Origin: Candidatus Saccharimonadota bacterium
Lineage (GTDB): Bacteria > Patescibacteriota > Saccharimonadia > Saccharimonadales > Saccharimonadaceae
Assembly: GCA_905372275.1 (NCBI GenBank)
Contig: CAJPON010000001.1
Coordinates: forward strand, 1-64,000
Length of the DNA: 64,000 nt
Reading direction: 5' to 3'
Shown: positions 1 to 7,173 of the stretch, piece by piece
How the letters are laid out: every line of letters starts with the position of its first letter
Position numbering within the stretch: position 1 is the first letter of the stretch
Notes under the pieces: model-generated
What the model saw: only the letters and a program-made list of their open reading frames with translations
What the model was told of the DNA's origin: nothing
The model's database searches: none
Translations under genes and position numbers: made by a program

Positions 1-128
1 TGGTGTATTTTGACACCCAGCTCGTTCCGGCGTGACTGGAACTCGGACGCTTTATGTTTAGGATTATACATAGGAGCTATAGCTGGGTCAATATTTTTGG
101 AGTTTTTAGATTTTCTTTTTCTATTCAT
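1..128 (-). CDS. hypothetical protein, N-terminal fragment cut by window edge
   Basis: A reading frame opens at an ATG (complement of 126-128) and stays open to base 1, giving at least 42 residues. The N-terminus is very basic (MNRKRKSKNSKNIDPA) and the rest is polar. It lies on the same strand as, and just downstream of, the two paralogous genes at 295-804 and 908-1426, so it may be co-transcribed with them in the integrated element. The ribosome site is weak (GAGAAAG about 12 nt upstream). The family is not recognisable from this fragment. Confidence 0.45.
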   Translation of the reverse strand, partial: MNRKRKSKNSKNIDPAIAPMYNPKHKASEFQSRRNELGVKIH

Positions 129-294
129 TTGGCGTATCTTTCTCAATACTTTTGCTATTGATATGTTTGTTATCTCCTAATCCTATCTTGGAAGATTGAA
201 GGCTGTGTTGGGTAGAGAGCATGTAAGATGTTAGCTTTGGAAGTGACTCGTCTATATTTTTAATTGTTGGCTCTCCATTGCAATACAAAATCGG

Positions 295-804
295 TTATAC
301 TCTGCGCTGTTTCCATATATCGTCCTCTCCACTAAACTCCATTTCAAATTCTTCAATTATATGCTTAATACCTCTAGCTATATCTGCTACGGGCAGTCTT
401 GAACTATGATACGCTAGGAGTGCATCTTTAATTAGTTTTATTGTTTCATTCCTGTAAGACTCCATTTTTTTCGGAGCAAGAGCCCAGGTTACTACCAAGA
501 ATATCTTCTTGCCTTTGTCTATAAGATTTTCGTAATAGTCAATCCTTATTGTAGTATCTTTCCATATCAAGACACCAACCGCGTCAAAGCCATCAAAATT
601 ACGATACCCCTCAATTGCCGCTCCAAAGGCTCCTCTTACAGTAGCAAATAATGCACCCGTATCATCATCGTATACCGAGGTTGTCGCTATATTTACAACA
701 GCAGTTTCGTTATTTCCGGGCCACGGGCTGGAAATTTTATATTTTTTCATAAGATTTTGAGCTTCGTCTTTGCTCATTTGTTTACTTGTAAAACCTATAA
801 TCAC
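295..804 (-). CDS. hypothetical protein, element-borne paralogue A
   Basis: 169 residues with a GTG start preceded by TTTAGGAGAG. No known domain is recognised and there are no membrane segments. It is a diverged tandem copy of the gene at 908-1426. Both begin with a short hydrophobic stretch and a basic helix, both have a central LIWK..IRID.YE motif (here LIWKDTTIRIDYYENLI), and both have a C-terminal RGI block followed by DxIW/DEVW. This one has an aromatic/acidic C-terminus (SGEDDIWKQRRV). Being in the serine-recombinase element suggests an accessory role, such as defence or plasmid-like maintenance, but nothing in the sequence proves a function. Confidence 0.75.
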   Translation of the reverse strand: MIIGFTSKQMSKDEAQNLMKKYKISSPWPGNNETAVVNIATTSVYDDDTGALFATVRGAFGAAIEGYRNFDGFDAVGVLIWKDTTIRIDYYENLIDKGKKIFLVVTWALAPKKMESYRNETIKLIKDALLAYHSSRLPVADIARGIKHIIEEFEMEFSGEDDIWKQRRV

Positions 805-907
805 CTCTCCTAAATTAATCTTACTTGAACAGCTACCAGATTATTACAATAACGCCCCCTAATACATACAGTACTTCTTTTTCTAGTAGACCAACTAATA
901 ATCCCCC

Positions 908-1426
908 CTACACTTTCCATACCTCATCCTTATCCATAAAAGTTATATCAATTCCTCTAAAAATACTCTTCTTCTGGCTATCTCTGGGCAGAAGTGTGAC
1001 TTGATGAAGAGCAAGAGAGCCTTCTCCAGCTAGTTGTGCAATTTTTTCCTTTTCACTCTTCAGTTCAATCGGAGCTATAATACGCTTTGCTATTAGCATG
1101 AACTCCTTGATTTGTTCATGCCCATTATTAAACTCTTCCACATTGAGCCCCATGAAACTCTCATACAAATCTATACGTATATTAAATCCCTTCCATATTA
1201 GCGTATTTATTCGAGGAATTCCTCCTGCGGGTAGGTGACCATTAAGAGATACTCCTTGCTGAGACTGCACTGAGACGCATATCGCGTCGTCTTTTTTACT
1301 GTATGCCATTGCAACCATATGGCTATCAAGGTAATGGCTGTCGTCAAATCCTGGTCTAATTAGTTTATACTTATCAGTTAATTCCTTAACTTTATCTTTG
1401 TCAATCAGTCTGCCGATAAAGCTCAT
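908..1426 (-). CDS. hypothetical protein, element-borne paralogue B
   Basis: 172 residues. The ATG at 1426 is preferred over the in-frame ATG at 1438 because GGAG lies 7 nt upstream of it. It aligns by eye with the downstream gene: FIGRLIDKDKVKELTDKYK against FTSKQMSKDEAQNLMKKYK, then LIWKGFNIRIDLYESFM against LIWKDTTIRIDYYENLI, then FRGID...DKDEVWK against ARGIK...GEDDIWK. The family is not recognised. About 100 bp separate the pair, and upstream is a 500-bp stretch of hairpins. Both genes probably form one transcript running leftwards. Confidence 0.75.
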   Translation of the reverse strand: MSFIGRLIDKDKVKELTDKYKLIRPGFDDSHYLDSHMVAMAYSKKDDAICVSVQSQQGVSLNGHLPAGGIPRINTLIWKGFNIRIDLYESFMGLNVEEFNNGHEQIKEFMLIAKRIIAPIELKSEKEKIAQLAGEGSLALHQVTLLPRDSQKKSIFRGIDITFMDKDEVWKV

Positions 1427-1629
1427 GATTTTCTCCATTTAATAAATTAAAACACTACCTTTATTATAGATGCATACAGTAGACCGTACAAGCCTTAATG
1501 AGTTCATTCACGAACTACCTCATGTGAGCCTTTGTTGCGTAAAGTAAAGGTAACTAGGTAGACAGAACAGTAGATCAATTTGCATTACTAATTTTACTTA
1601 GCTTGAAGTGTTTTATGCGGTCGCAACAG

Positions 1630-1701
1630 CGGCCATACTTACCCCGCTAACTTCACATGCGCCTATGAGCGCAGTGAAGATTATCGGAGCAAGAATGGCC
1701 G
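1630..1701. repeat. imperfect palindrome 1, 33-nt arms
   Basis: The left arm starts CGGCCATACTTACCCCG and the reverse complement of the right arm starts CGGCCATTCTTGCTCCG. The arms stay aligned through CTTCAC.TGCGC to a small apical loop (CTATGA). About 27 of 33 positions pair, with mismatches spaced singly along the stem. Confidence 0.7.
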
Positions 1702-1743
1702 TAGCTTTAACGAGAAGTTTGCTGATTAGTTGATAATTATTGT

Positions 1744-1825
1744 CTTATTTTGCAAAATCGCATAACCCGTCGCGTCCTGTCTTATGGACAGAGCGCGCCG
1801 GTTGCTACGTTTTTGACAAAATAAG
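1744..1825. repeat. imperfect palindrome 2, about 38-nt arms
   Basis: The outer stem CTTATTTTG (1744-1752) pairs with CAAAATAAG (1817-1825). A mostly paired middle (AACC/GGTT, CGCG/CGCG) follows, with an apical CTGTC/GACAG stem around TTATG at 1782-1786. Confidence 0.65.
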
Positions 1826-1854
1826 GTGGCGGTCTAAGACATTGTGGCGGCAAT

Positions 1855-1902
1855 CGCTTGACCATTCCAAGATTCGCTCTGCTCACTTGAAATCGTCAAG
1901 CG
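1855..1902. repeat. imperfect palindrome 3, 17-nt arms
   Basis: CGCTTGACCATTCCAAG faces a right arm whose reverse complement is CGCTTGACGATTTCAAG, so 15 of 17 positions match. The loop is about 14 nt. It lies just past the stop codon of the replication-relaxation gene, so it could also act as part of that transcript's 3' end. Confidence 0.6.
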
Positions 1903-1933
1903 GCCGGTGAAAGCAAGAGATAGTTTCTGAAGT

Positions 1934-2752
1934 TTATAGATCATCTAAAGAGAGTGTACTGTCTGGGTCGTCGATGCTTATCCATATTCTACTAGCATCG
2001 GCATGCTCTATATCATTAGCGGTAGTGATGTAGACTTCAATATCGTCTTCCATGTCAAATTGATTTCGTATAGCACGAGCCGCCTTCAATAGACGTTTTT
2101 TAATGGCTATTGTTTCGACTAAGAACAATAACTTTGGTAGCTCGCTATTAGTTTCATTCCATCCGCCCTCATCAAAAAATTTAATATACTGGGCGATACG
2201 ATGATTGATGGCGGTGCGCGGCGTAGTTTCTGATATAAAGTCAAAGAAAAATCGCCTCGGAGTCGCTTCCTCACCTATTTTTAATGACAGAAAGGCGTCT
2301 GGCGGATTATTTGGAAAATAGTCATACCGACTCATGTCGCGACGAAGAAAGATTCTAAGTGTTGGGTGTTTGTGTGTTAGCGTATTTGTATATTTATGTA
2401 CAGCAAGAGTATGGTTGATGAACGCTTGCCCAACGATTTTGTCGCGGTAGCTTGACCTGATTGTTCTATCTGTAATACACCGACGGCTGTCTATTGTCTG
2501 TAAAGTCTTGAAACCTTTTGGTATCAAGTAGTAGGCTGCGGGTATTCCTTGCAACTTCAGACGTGCGTTATAACGTCTTGCAACTAGTTTATGCCTCATC
2601 AAAACATTTAGTTTTTCATATAGATTTGATCCTGCTGCTATGTGTAAACTGTCTGCTAGTAATTGGCGGCTACTGAATCGGTACTTGTATAGTATTCTTA
2701 ATATATCTATTTGCCCTTGCCTTAAAGTAGATCGTTTGTCTATTCTCCTCAT
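1934..2752 (-). CDS. replication-relaxation family winged-helix protein
   Basis: 272 residues. Residues about 10-80 form a winged-helix-like DNA-binding region (QIDILRILYKYRFSSRQLL, then a basic wing). The central part has the replication-relaxation (Replic_Relax) pattern: conserved H-x-L near residue 118, PDA, then a strand with FFFDFISETTPRTAINHRI leading into Y-x-KFF. Proteins of this family are encoded on plasmids and conjugative or integrative elements and are linked to their replication. The gene is divergent from the ribbon-helix-helix gene, with two palindromic operators between them, and is followed by hairpins that could be its DNA target. Family assignment is by motif reading. Confidence 0.65.
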   Translation of the reverse strand: MRRIDKRSTLRQGQIDILRILYKYRFSSRQLLADSLHIAAGSNLYEKLNVLMRHKLVARRYNARLKLQGIPAAYYLIPKGFKTLQTIDSRRCITDRTIRSSYRDKIVGQAFINHTLAVHKYTNTLTHKHPTLRIFLRRDMSRYDYFPNNPPDAFLSLKIGEEATPRRFFFDFISETTPRTAINHRIAQYIKFFDEGGWNETNSELPKLLFLVETIAIKKRLLKAARAIRNQFDMEDDIEVYITTANDIEHADASRIWISIDDPDSTLSLDDL

Positions 2753-2846
2753 ACAACAAGCATCTCAACGCATTTCATATTCTATTATATTTATATAGAA
2801 GAGGAGAAAAAAATAGCAAGTTATAACAGATAATATATAGATGATA

Positions 2847-2872
2847 TATACCGAATATCGTTATTCGGTATA
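2847..2872. promoter_or_regulatory. perfect 11-bp inverted repeat, operator-like
   Basis: TATACCGAATA and TATTCGGTATA flank a 4-nt centre (TCGT). The right arm merges into TATAAT at 2869-2874, so a protein bound here would cover a -10 element. It lies between the divergent replication-relaxation and ribbon-helix-helix genes. The latter's product is a plausible binder (inference). Confidence 0.65.
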
Positions 2873-2907
2873 ATTTGTAATAAAAATAGGTAAAAACTAT
2901 TGATAAT

Positions 2908-2927
2908 TTGTACTACAAGTAGTACAA
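2908..2927. promoter_or_regulatory. perfect 9-bp inverted repeat, operator-like
   Basis: TTGTACTAC-AA-GTAGTACAA is a 20-bp palindrome in the same divergent intergenic region. Its sequence is unrelated to the palindrome 40 bp to the left, suggesting a second regulator or a recombinase-related site. Confidence 0.6.
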
Positions 2928-3022
2928 TTAAAGTAGAAGTTTTAATAATAAAAGCTGGCTCGTTAATAACATATTAGACAGTTAGAAGAAACACTCATCT
3001 TTTATGTGTCGTAGTTCTGTTG

Positions 3023-3028
3023 TATACT
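3023..3028 (+). promoter_or_regulatory. -10 element of leaderless gene at 3036
   Basis: TATACT ends 7 nt before the ATG at 3036, which leaves no room for a ribosome-binding site. Confidence 0.6.
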
Positions 3029-3035
3029 GGATTTA

Positions 3036-3257
3036 ATGAATCAAGGACGAATCCAGCTACAAATTGACACTTCAAAGGAAGTGCGAAATCGTGCTAAGGC
3101 GGTTGCATATAGCCAAGGGATAAGTCTTACTGAATTAGTGCTCAAAGCATTGACGACCGTTGGCGATAAAGAGCTGAAGGCGTTGATTGAGAAAGACCTA
3201 GAGGAGCGTGCTAGTCGCGGACGACCGCAGCAGTCTAAGTCTAAAACAACTGACTAA
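3036..3257 (+). CDS. small ribbon-helix-helix-like DNA-binding protein
   Basis: 73 residues. A short beta strand (RIQLQIDTS) is followed by two helices separated by a turn (EVRNRAKAVAYSQG, then SLTELVLKALTTV), the layout of Arc/CopG-type ribbon-helix-helix dimers. The tail is charged and ends in a basic KSKTTD. It is the first gene of a rightward run leading into the small gene at 3292 and the recombinase. Two palindromes upstream are natural operators for it, so it is likely an autoregulator of the element, possibly controlling excision genes. No antitoxin partner is seen next to it. Confidence 0.65.
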   Translation: MNQGRIQLQIDTSKEVRNRAKAVAYSQGISLTELVLKALTTVGDKELKALIEKDLEERASRGRPQQSKSKTTD

Positions 3258-3291
3258 TTATTGTTAAAATGAGCCACTACATGGAGGGTGT

Positions 3292-3519
3292 ATGGCACGG
3301 CCAAAAGGTATCAAGAATAAATCAAAAGCGCCGCTAGCGGAGCAATTTTCATTTACGATTGAGCAACGGATCAAACTAGTTGCTAATCTTGTCGTTGAGA
3401 AGATTTTGGAAGATGGAGCTTTTGCTCAAAAATTAATCACTATTTTGGAGGATAAGGGACATGTCGCCAACAAGCCAACCGCGAATCGGACTGCTAGCGA
3501 TACGCGTATCATCGGATAA
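3292..3519 (+). CDS. small basic protein preceding the serine recombinase
   Basis: 75 residues with start ATG and GGAGG 8 nt upstream (ACATGGAGGGTGT). The N-terminus MARPKGIKNKSK resembles an AT-hook-like DNA-contact segment, followed by an amphipathic helical region. The gene overlaps the first 59 bases of the recombinase in another frame, so the two are translationally linked. By position it could be a recombination directionality factor or a DNA-bending accessory protein for the recombinase (inference from location, size and charge). No family is recognised. Confidence 0.6.
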   Translation: MARPKGIKNKSKAPLAEQFSFTIEQRIKLVANLVVEKILEDGAFAQKLITILEDKGHVANKPTANRTASDTRIIG

Positions 3520-5197
3520 GCAAGGTCTTGACGGTGATTCTCCGGAGGCGCAACGTGAGCAGGGAGAAGCTTATGCCAAGGCGCATAACATTGTCGTTAC
3601 AGAGACGATTATTTTGCTTGAGTCTGCTTCGCATGAAGTACAACCAATGCAAAAGGTCATTGATGTCTGCAAAGATAAGAGCAAAGGCTTTCAGGTTGTT
3701 CTTATTAAGTCAATTGATCGCTTTACACGAGGCGGTGGTGATTATTATTCACCGCTGAAGCGGCAGTTGACTAGGCTTGGTATCGCGCTTGAAGATATGT
3801 ATGGTGTTATTGGTAAGCAACAAATTAGCACCCTTGAACACACTGGTTTTAAATACTATTGGAGCGAATTTAATCCTACACAAAAATCTGAGTATCTTGA
3901 AGCTGAACGAGCTAAGGACGAGATGCGCGATATTATGAGCCGTATGATTGGTGCGGAGATTCGCTACACGCAGCTTGGCTATTGGATGAGACGCCCGCAC
4001 TATGGATTCCGCAGTGTCAAAATTGATACTAAAAATGGCAAGAGGACTATTCTTAAGCCTGATAAGAATGAGGCAAAGTTTATTATCAGACTGTTTGAGA
4101 TGCGCGCTGCGCATGTTTATACAAACCAGCAAATTGCCGATGAGCTTAATTCTATGGGCTTTCGTTCTCGCGTGACGATTGTACGTGACAAATACGACCG
4201 AACGAAAATTAAACGACAGATTGGCGGCCGAAAAATGACCGCCAAAATGATTGATCAATACACCAGTAAATTGGTATATTGCGGTATTATTAAAGAAAAA
4301 TGGACACATGATAAGCCAGTTAAAGCGCAGTTTGATGGGCTCGTCAGCGTGGATTTATTCAATGAAGCTAATCGCGGCCGAGTCTTCGTGGAGGTTGATA
4401 GCCATGATAGTATCACTATTAAACATAAGGCAGTTCCGGATCATTTGAAAAATAAACAAATTTATAATCCAGATTATCCATACAAACAGGTAGTCGCCTG
4501 TCCTAAATGTGGTAAGACACTATCTGGTAGCGCTACTCGTGGCAAACTAGGTAAACGCTATCCAGCCTATCACTGTAGCCGTGATGGCCATTACTTCCGT
4601 GTACCGAAGCCTGAATTTGATGAGACAATAGAAGACTTTGTAAGGGCTATCGCTATCAAGCCAGAATACATCGACGATGTTATCGCCGCCATCGCTGAAT
4701 TATGGCGCGAACGTCAGACCAAGCAGACTGACGCTAATAGGCAGCGCTTAGAGCACCGCGAGAGCCTGCAAAGCCAAATCAAGGCAACCGTTGATCGGAT
4801 GCGTGTTGTCACAAGCGAGACCGCCTTAAAATACCTTGAAGAGGATATCGTTAGCGTCGAAAAAGAATTAGTAGAGCTGGATGAAGAAATTGCCAGGCAG
4901 CCGAATTTACAAGCTGAATTTGACCAAGTTTTGCAATACGCTAAATATATTTTGGAACACCTTTCAGAACTGCTGCTTGACCTCTGTAATCCACTGCGAA
5001 AAGCTGCCTTTTTCGGCGCTATATTCAACAAACTCCCAACATATGACGAAATAAACTTTGGAACCCACAAAAACAGCCCGCCACCAGAGGTAAACGAGCT
5101 GTTTCAAATACGAACGGAATATATATCCCTTTATGGTGACTCTACCGGGAATCGAACCCGGGTTGCCGGGATGAGAACCCGGTGTCCTAACCGCTAG
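3461..5197 (+). CDS. large serine recombinase (integrase)
   Basis: 578 residues. The N-terminal resolvase domain begins with a beta strand and RVSSDKQ, holding the catalytic serine (about residues 17-18), with the arginine-rich active site spread over the first 150 residues. A Recombinase domain follows (GYWMRRPHYGFRS, about residues 165-260). A zinc ribbon with CPKC and CSRDGH lies at about 346-375, and a coiled-coil C-terminal region at about 415-490. AAGGGA precedes the ATG. Such enzymes integrate and excise phages and genomic islands. The reading frame runs antisense into tRNA-Glu, so the last 20 or so residues are encoded by the attachment site itself. Confidence 0.93.
   Translation: MSPTSQPRIGLLAIRVSSDKQGLDGDSPEAQREQGEAYAKAHNIVVTETIILLESASHEVQPMQKVIDVCKDKSKGFQVVLIKSIDRFTRGGGDYYSPLKRQLTRLGIALEDMYGVIGKQQISTLEHTGFKYYWSEFNPTQKSEYLEAERAKDEMRDIMSRMIGAEIRYTQLGYWMRRPHYGFRSVKIDTKNGKRTILKPDKNEAKFIIRLFEMRAAHVYTNQQIADELNSMGFRSRVTIVRDKYDRTKIKRQIGGRKMTAKMIDQYTSKLVYCGIIKEKWTHDKPVKAQFDGLVSVDLFNEANRGRVFVEVDSHDSITIKHKAVPDHLKNKQIYNPDYPYKQVVACPKCGKTLSGSATRGKLGKRYPAYHCSRDGHYFRVPKPEFDETIEDFVRAIAIKPEYIDDVIAAIAELWRERQTKQTDANRQRLEHRESLQSQIKATVDRMRVVTSETALKYLEEDIVSVEKELVELDEEIARQPNLQAEFDQVLQYAKYILEHLSELLLDLCNPLRKAAFFGAIFNKLPTYDEINFGTHKNSPPPEVNELFQIRTEYISLYGDSTGNRTRVAGMRTRCPNR
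5134..5197. other. probable attachment site of the serine-recombinase element
   Basis: The integrase gene ends inside tRNA-Glu, the usual layout when an element sits at a tRNA gene. The tRNA stays complete on this side. The second copy of the core would be to the left, beyond base 1. No copy of the tRNA 3' end is visible in 1-3461. Confidence 0.55.
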
Positions 5198-5208
5198 ACG
5201 ATAGAGCC
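5134..5208 (-). tRNA. tRNA-Glu (CTC)
   Basis: The acceptor stem GGCTCTA pairs with TAGAGTC, followed by discriminator A and an encoded CCA. The anticodon arm is CCGGG-TTCTCAT-CCCGG, giving CTC. The T arm has GTTCGATTC. Its 3' half is overlapped antisense by the serine recombinase gene and is the likely attachment site of the element to the left. Confidence 0.93.
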
Positions 5209-5246
5209 GAACTGTTGAATATTATAGCAGCAGAGCTGGGTGTTGT

Positions 5247-5624
5247 CTAGCTGCCGAGCTGCTGAATGATTTCGATTAGGCGGCGCGGCGTGATTTCAGC
5301 CTTAATCAGGTAGGCGTCGGCATCGTTCTCTAAGGCGGCGCGGCTTTTCTCGTCTTGATCGAAATTTGTCATGACGACGATACGCGACTTTTCAGCGCTG
5401 TTTTCTTCGAATTTGCGGATGGCGGTCATGATTTCGGTACCACGCATCTCTGGCAGCATGATGTCGAGCAAAATTAAATCGTAATGTTGATTGGTAGCCA
5501 TGACCAAGCCATCGTGGCCGTCCACCGCCCACTCGACGTTGTAGCCAGCCATTTTGAGGCTGCGAACATACATCTCGCCGATGAAACGGTCGTCTTCGAT
5601 GACTAAGATTGTGGAAATTGCCAT
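5247..5624 (-). CDS. single-domain response regulator
   Basis: 125 residues, a receiver domain only. Phosphoacceptor Asp54 (LLDIMLPEM), acidic pair Asp11-Asp12, Thr86 and Lys108 are in the expected places. There is no output domain, so it likely signals by protein contact, as CheY or Spo0F do. It starts at an ATG with AGGAGAG upstream, 13 bp after the histidine kinase stop codon, so the kinase at 5638 is the obvious phosphodonor. Acidic residues 72-79 mark a flexible loop. Confidence 0.92.
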   Translation of the reverse strand: MAISTILVIEDDRFIGEMYVRSLKMAGYNVEWAVDGHDGLVMATNQHYDLILLDIMLPEMRGTEIMTAIRKFEENSAEKSRIVVMTNFDQDEKSRAALENDADAYLIKAEITPRRLIEIIQQLGS

Positions 5625-5637
5625 GATACTCTCCTAT

Positions 5638-7173
5638 TTACCCCGTGTATTTAGTGTGATTTTTAATCCAGCTGTTGCCTGCCGAGATGATTTCGGTGTT
5701 GGAATTGTCGGCGTCATGCAGTTTGTCAGAAACAGCGGCGTAGATTGGTAGCGTGAAGGTGAAAGTTGCCCCCTGCCCTTCGGTGCTTGATACGCCGATG
5801 GTGCCGCCGTGACTTTCGATGATAGCTTTGCTGAGATATAAGCCGATGCCCGTGCCAGCGACTGTCTCGCGGCTGCGGTGGCTGCGGTAGAACTTGTGAA
5901 AGAGGTTGTTGATGACGCTGGCTGGAATACCGATACCATTGTCGGCGACCGAAACTTCAACATGCTTATCTTTGACTCGAGCAGTGACGCGCACAGCGCC
6001 ACCCTCGTCGGAGTATTTGATAGCATTGTCGATAAGGTTGGATAGCACTTCGGAAATACTAGAGCGGTCGGCAGCAACGGTTGGCAAATCGCTCGGAATG
6101 TCAACGGATAGTGAACGATGCTGCGAGCGGGCACGCAGTTCCATGTCGTCGCGGATAGTCTCGTAGATTGTCGCCAACGAATCTTCGTGTAGTTGGAGTT
6201 TGAGGTGGCGGCGGTCGTAACGACTGGTGTTGAGAATATTGTTGATGTAGCCAGATAAGCGATTGCCGCTAACGATTAATCTCTGGAAAAGTTCTTTTTG
6301 ATCGGGCTCGAGTTTACTATCGAGTTCGAGCGCTAGCACGTCGAGGTAGCCGCGGATAACAGTGATTGGCCCGCGCAGCTCGTGGGCGGCGAACGAAATA
6401 AAGTCAAGGTCGTCGTCTTCTGGTTGGTAGATTTCAGTCTCGTCGTAGGCGGTAATGATAGCGTCCGCGGTGTTGCCTTGTTCGAAATCAACAGTGATAT
6501 TGAAAATACGGCGGTCTTCCTGCCCGATGACCTTGTTGGGAACTCGCAGCCAAATTTTGCGGGCGCGAACGTTGTCGGTACGGTGTTGATTGAGCCATTC
6601 AATCAGGTCGGTACCGTCGTCAAATAGCAAGTCAAAATGATAAGCACCTTTGGCGTCGAGTGAGATTGGCGCGGCGCGGTTAGCGAAAATTACGCCATTG
6701 TTCTTGTCAAGGATAATTATGCCAGTACTTGTCAGATTGAGGGCGCTGGCTAGTTCGTCAGTTGTGCTAGTTTTGTCTGGACTGGTTTCGACATGTTCTT
6801 TGTAGATAGATAGTAGCATATCGCTAAAACCGGTAGCCTTGTACTCTTTATTGCTAGGGTTTGGTAACTTTTGGTCAATTTTTTGTCCGGCAGCATTAAC
6901 TAGCGCGGTCGAGAGGTCGCGCAGCGGAATCATCGCAAAAGACAACACTGCGAAATTTGTTGCAGTAGAAATAATTAGCAGCGAAATGACAATTGTTGCA
7001 ATAAGAAAGACATCCAAACGAACCTGCAGGATGATCATTATTGCAATAACCGATAAAGCGACCAATAATTGAACGAGAACAGATATTATTGCAACCTTGT
7101 TGCGATGAATACGCCAAAAATCACGCATTTCTGGCGTACGTTTGACTATTGGCTTGGCGTCGCTTACTGCCAC
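5638..7173 (-). CDS. membrane sensor histidine kinase with PAS domain
   Basis: 511 residues. Two transmembrane segments (about 28-48 and 54-76) have almost no external loop, so the stimulus is probably membrane-associated or cytoplasmic. A PAS-like domain follows (about 140-245). HisKA has His264 in FAAHELRGPI. The ATPase domain has N-box Asn383 (NLIDNAIKYSDEGG), G1 (VADNGIGIP) and G2 (GTGIGLYLSKAI). It starts at GTG with GGAGGAGG upstream and overlaps the DUF3048 gene by 10 nt, so translation is coupled. Downstream is its likely partner, a lone receiver protein. Confidence 0.93.
   Translation of the reverse strand: MAVSDAKPIVKRTPEMRDFWRIHRNKVAIISVLVQLLVALSVIAIMIILQVRLDVFLIATIVISLLIISTATNFAVLSFAMIPLRDLSTALVNAAGQKIDQKLPNPSNKEYKATGFSDMLLSIYKEHVETSPDKTSTTDELASALNLTSTGIIILDKNNGVIFANRAAPISLDAKGAYHFDLLFDDGTDLIEWLNQHRTDNVRARKIWLRVPNKVIGQEDRRIFNITVDFEQGNTADAIITAYDETEIYQPEDDDLDFISFAAHELRGPITVIRGYLDVLALELDSKLEPDQKELFQRLIVSGNRLSGYINNILNTSRYDRRHLKLQLHEDSLATIYETIRDDMELRARSQHRSLSVDIPSDLPTVAADRSSISEVLSNLIDNAIKYSDEGGAVRVTARVKDKHVEVSVADNGIGIPASVINNLFHKFYRSHRSRETVAGTGIGLYLSKAIIESHGGTIGVSSTEGQGATFTFTLPIYAAVSDKLHDADNSNTEIISAGNSWIKNHTKYTG

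Larger units (their letters stand above)
1490..1904. other. non-coding cluster of long imperfect hairpins
   Basis: The 500 bp between the paralogue pair and the replication-relaxation gene contain no convincing gene. They hold three strong, consecutive imperfect palindromes (1630-1701, 1744-1825, 1855-1902) and a weaker one (about 1490-1525, core AGTTC/GAACT). Arms are 17-38 nt with scattered single mismatches, as in folded RNA or single-stranded DNA elements. Beside a replication-type gene this could be an origin of replication or transfer, or a structured RNA. The class is not recognised. Confidence 0.6.

Noticed and set aside
1490..1904. Integron attC sites as an explanation of the hairpins
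   Set aside because: No RYYYAAC/GTTRRRY core pair at the stem ends and no integron integrase nearby.
3749..4309. 186-residue frame antisense to the serine recombinase
   Set aside because: The recombinase frame has clear domains over the same bases. The antisense frame has no start signal or motif.
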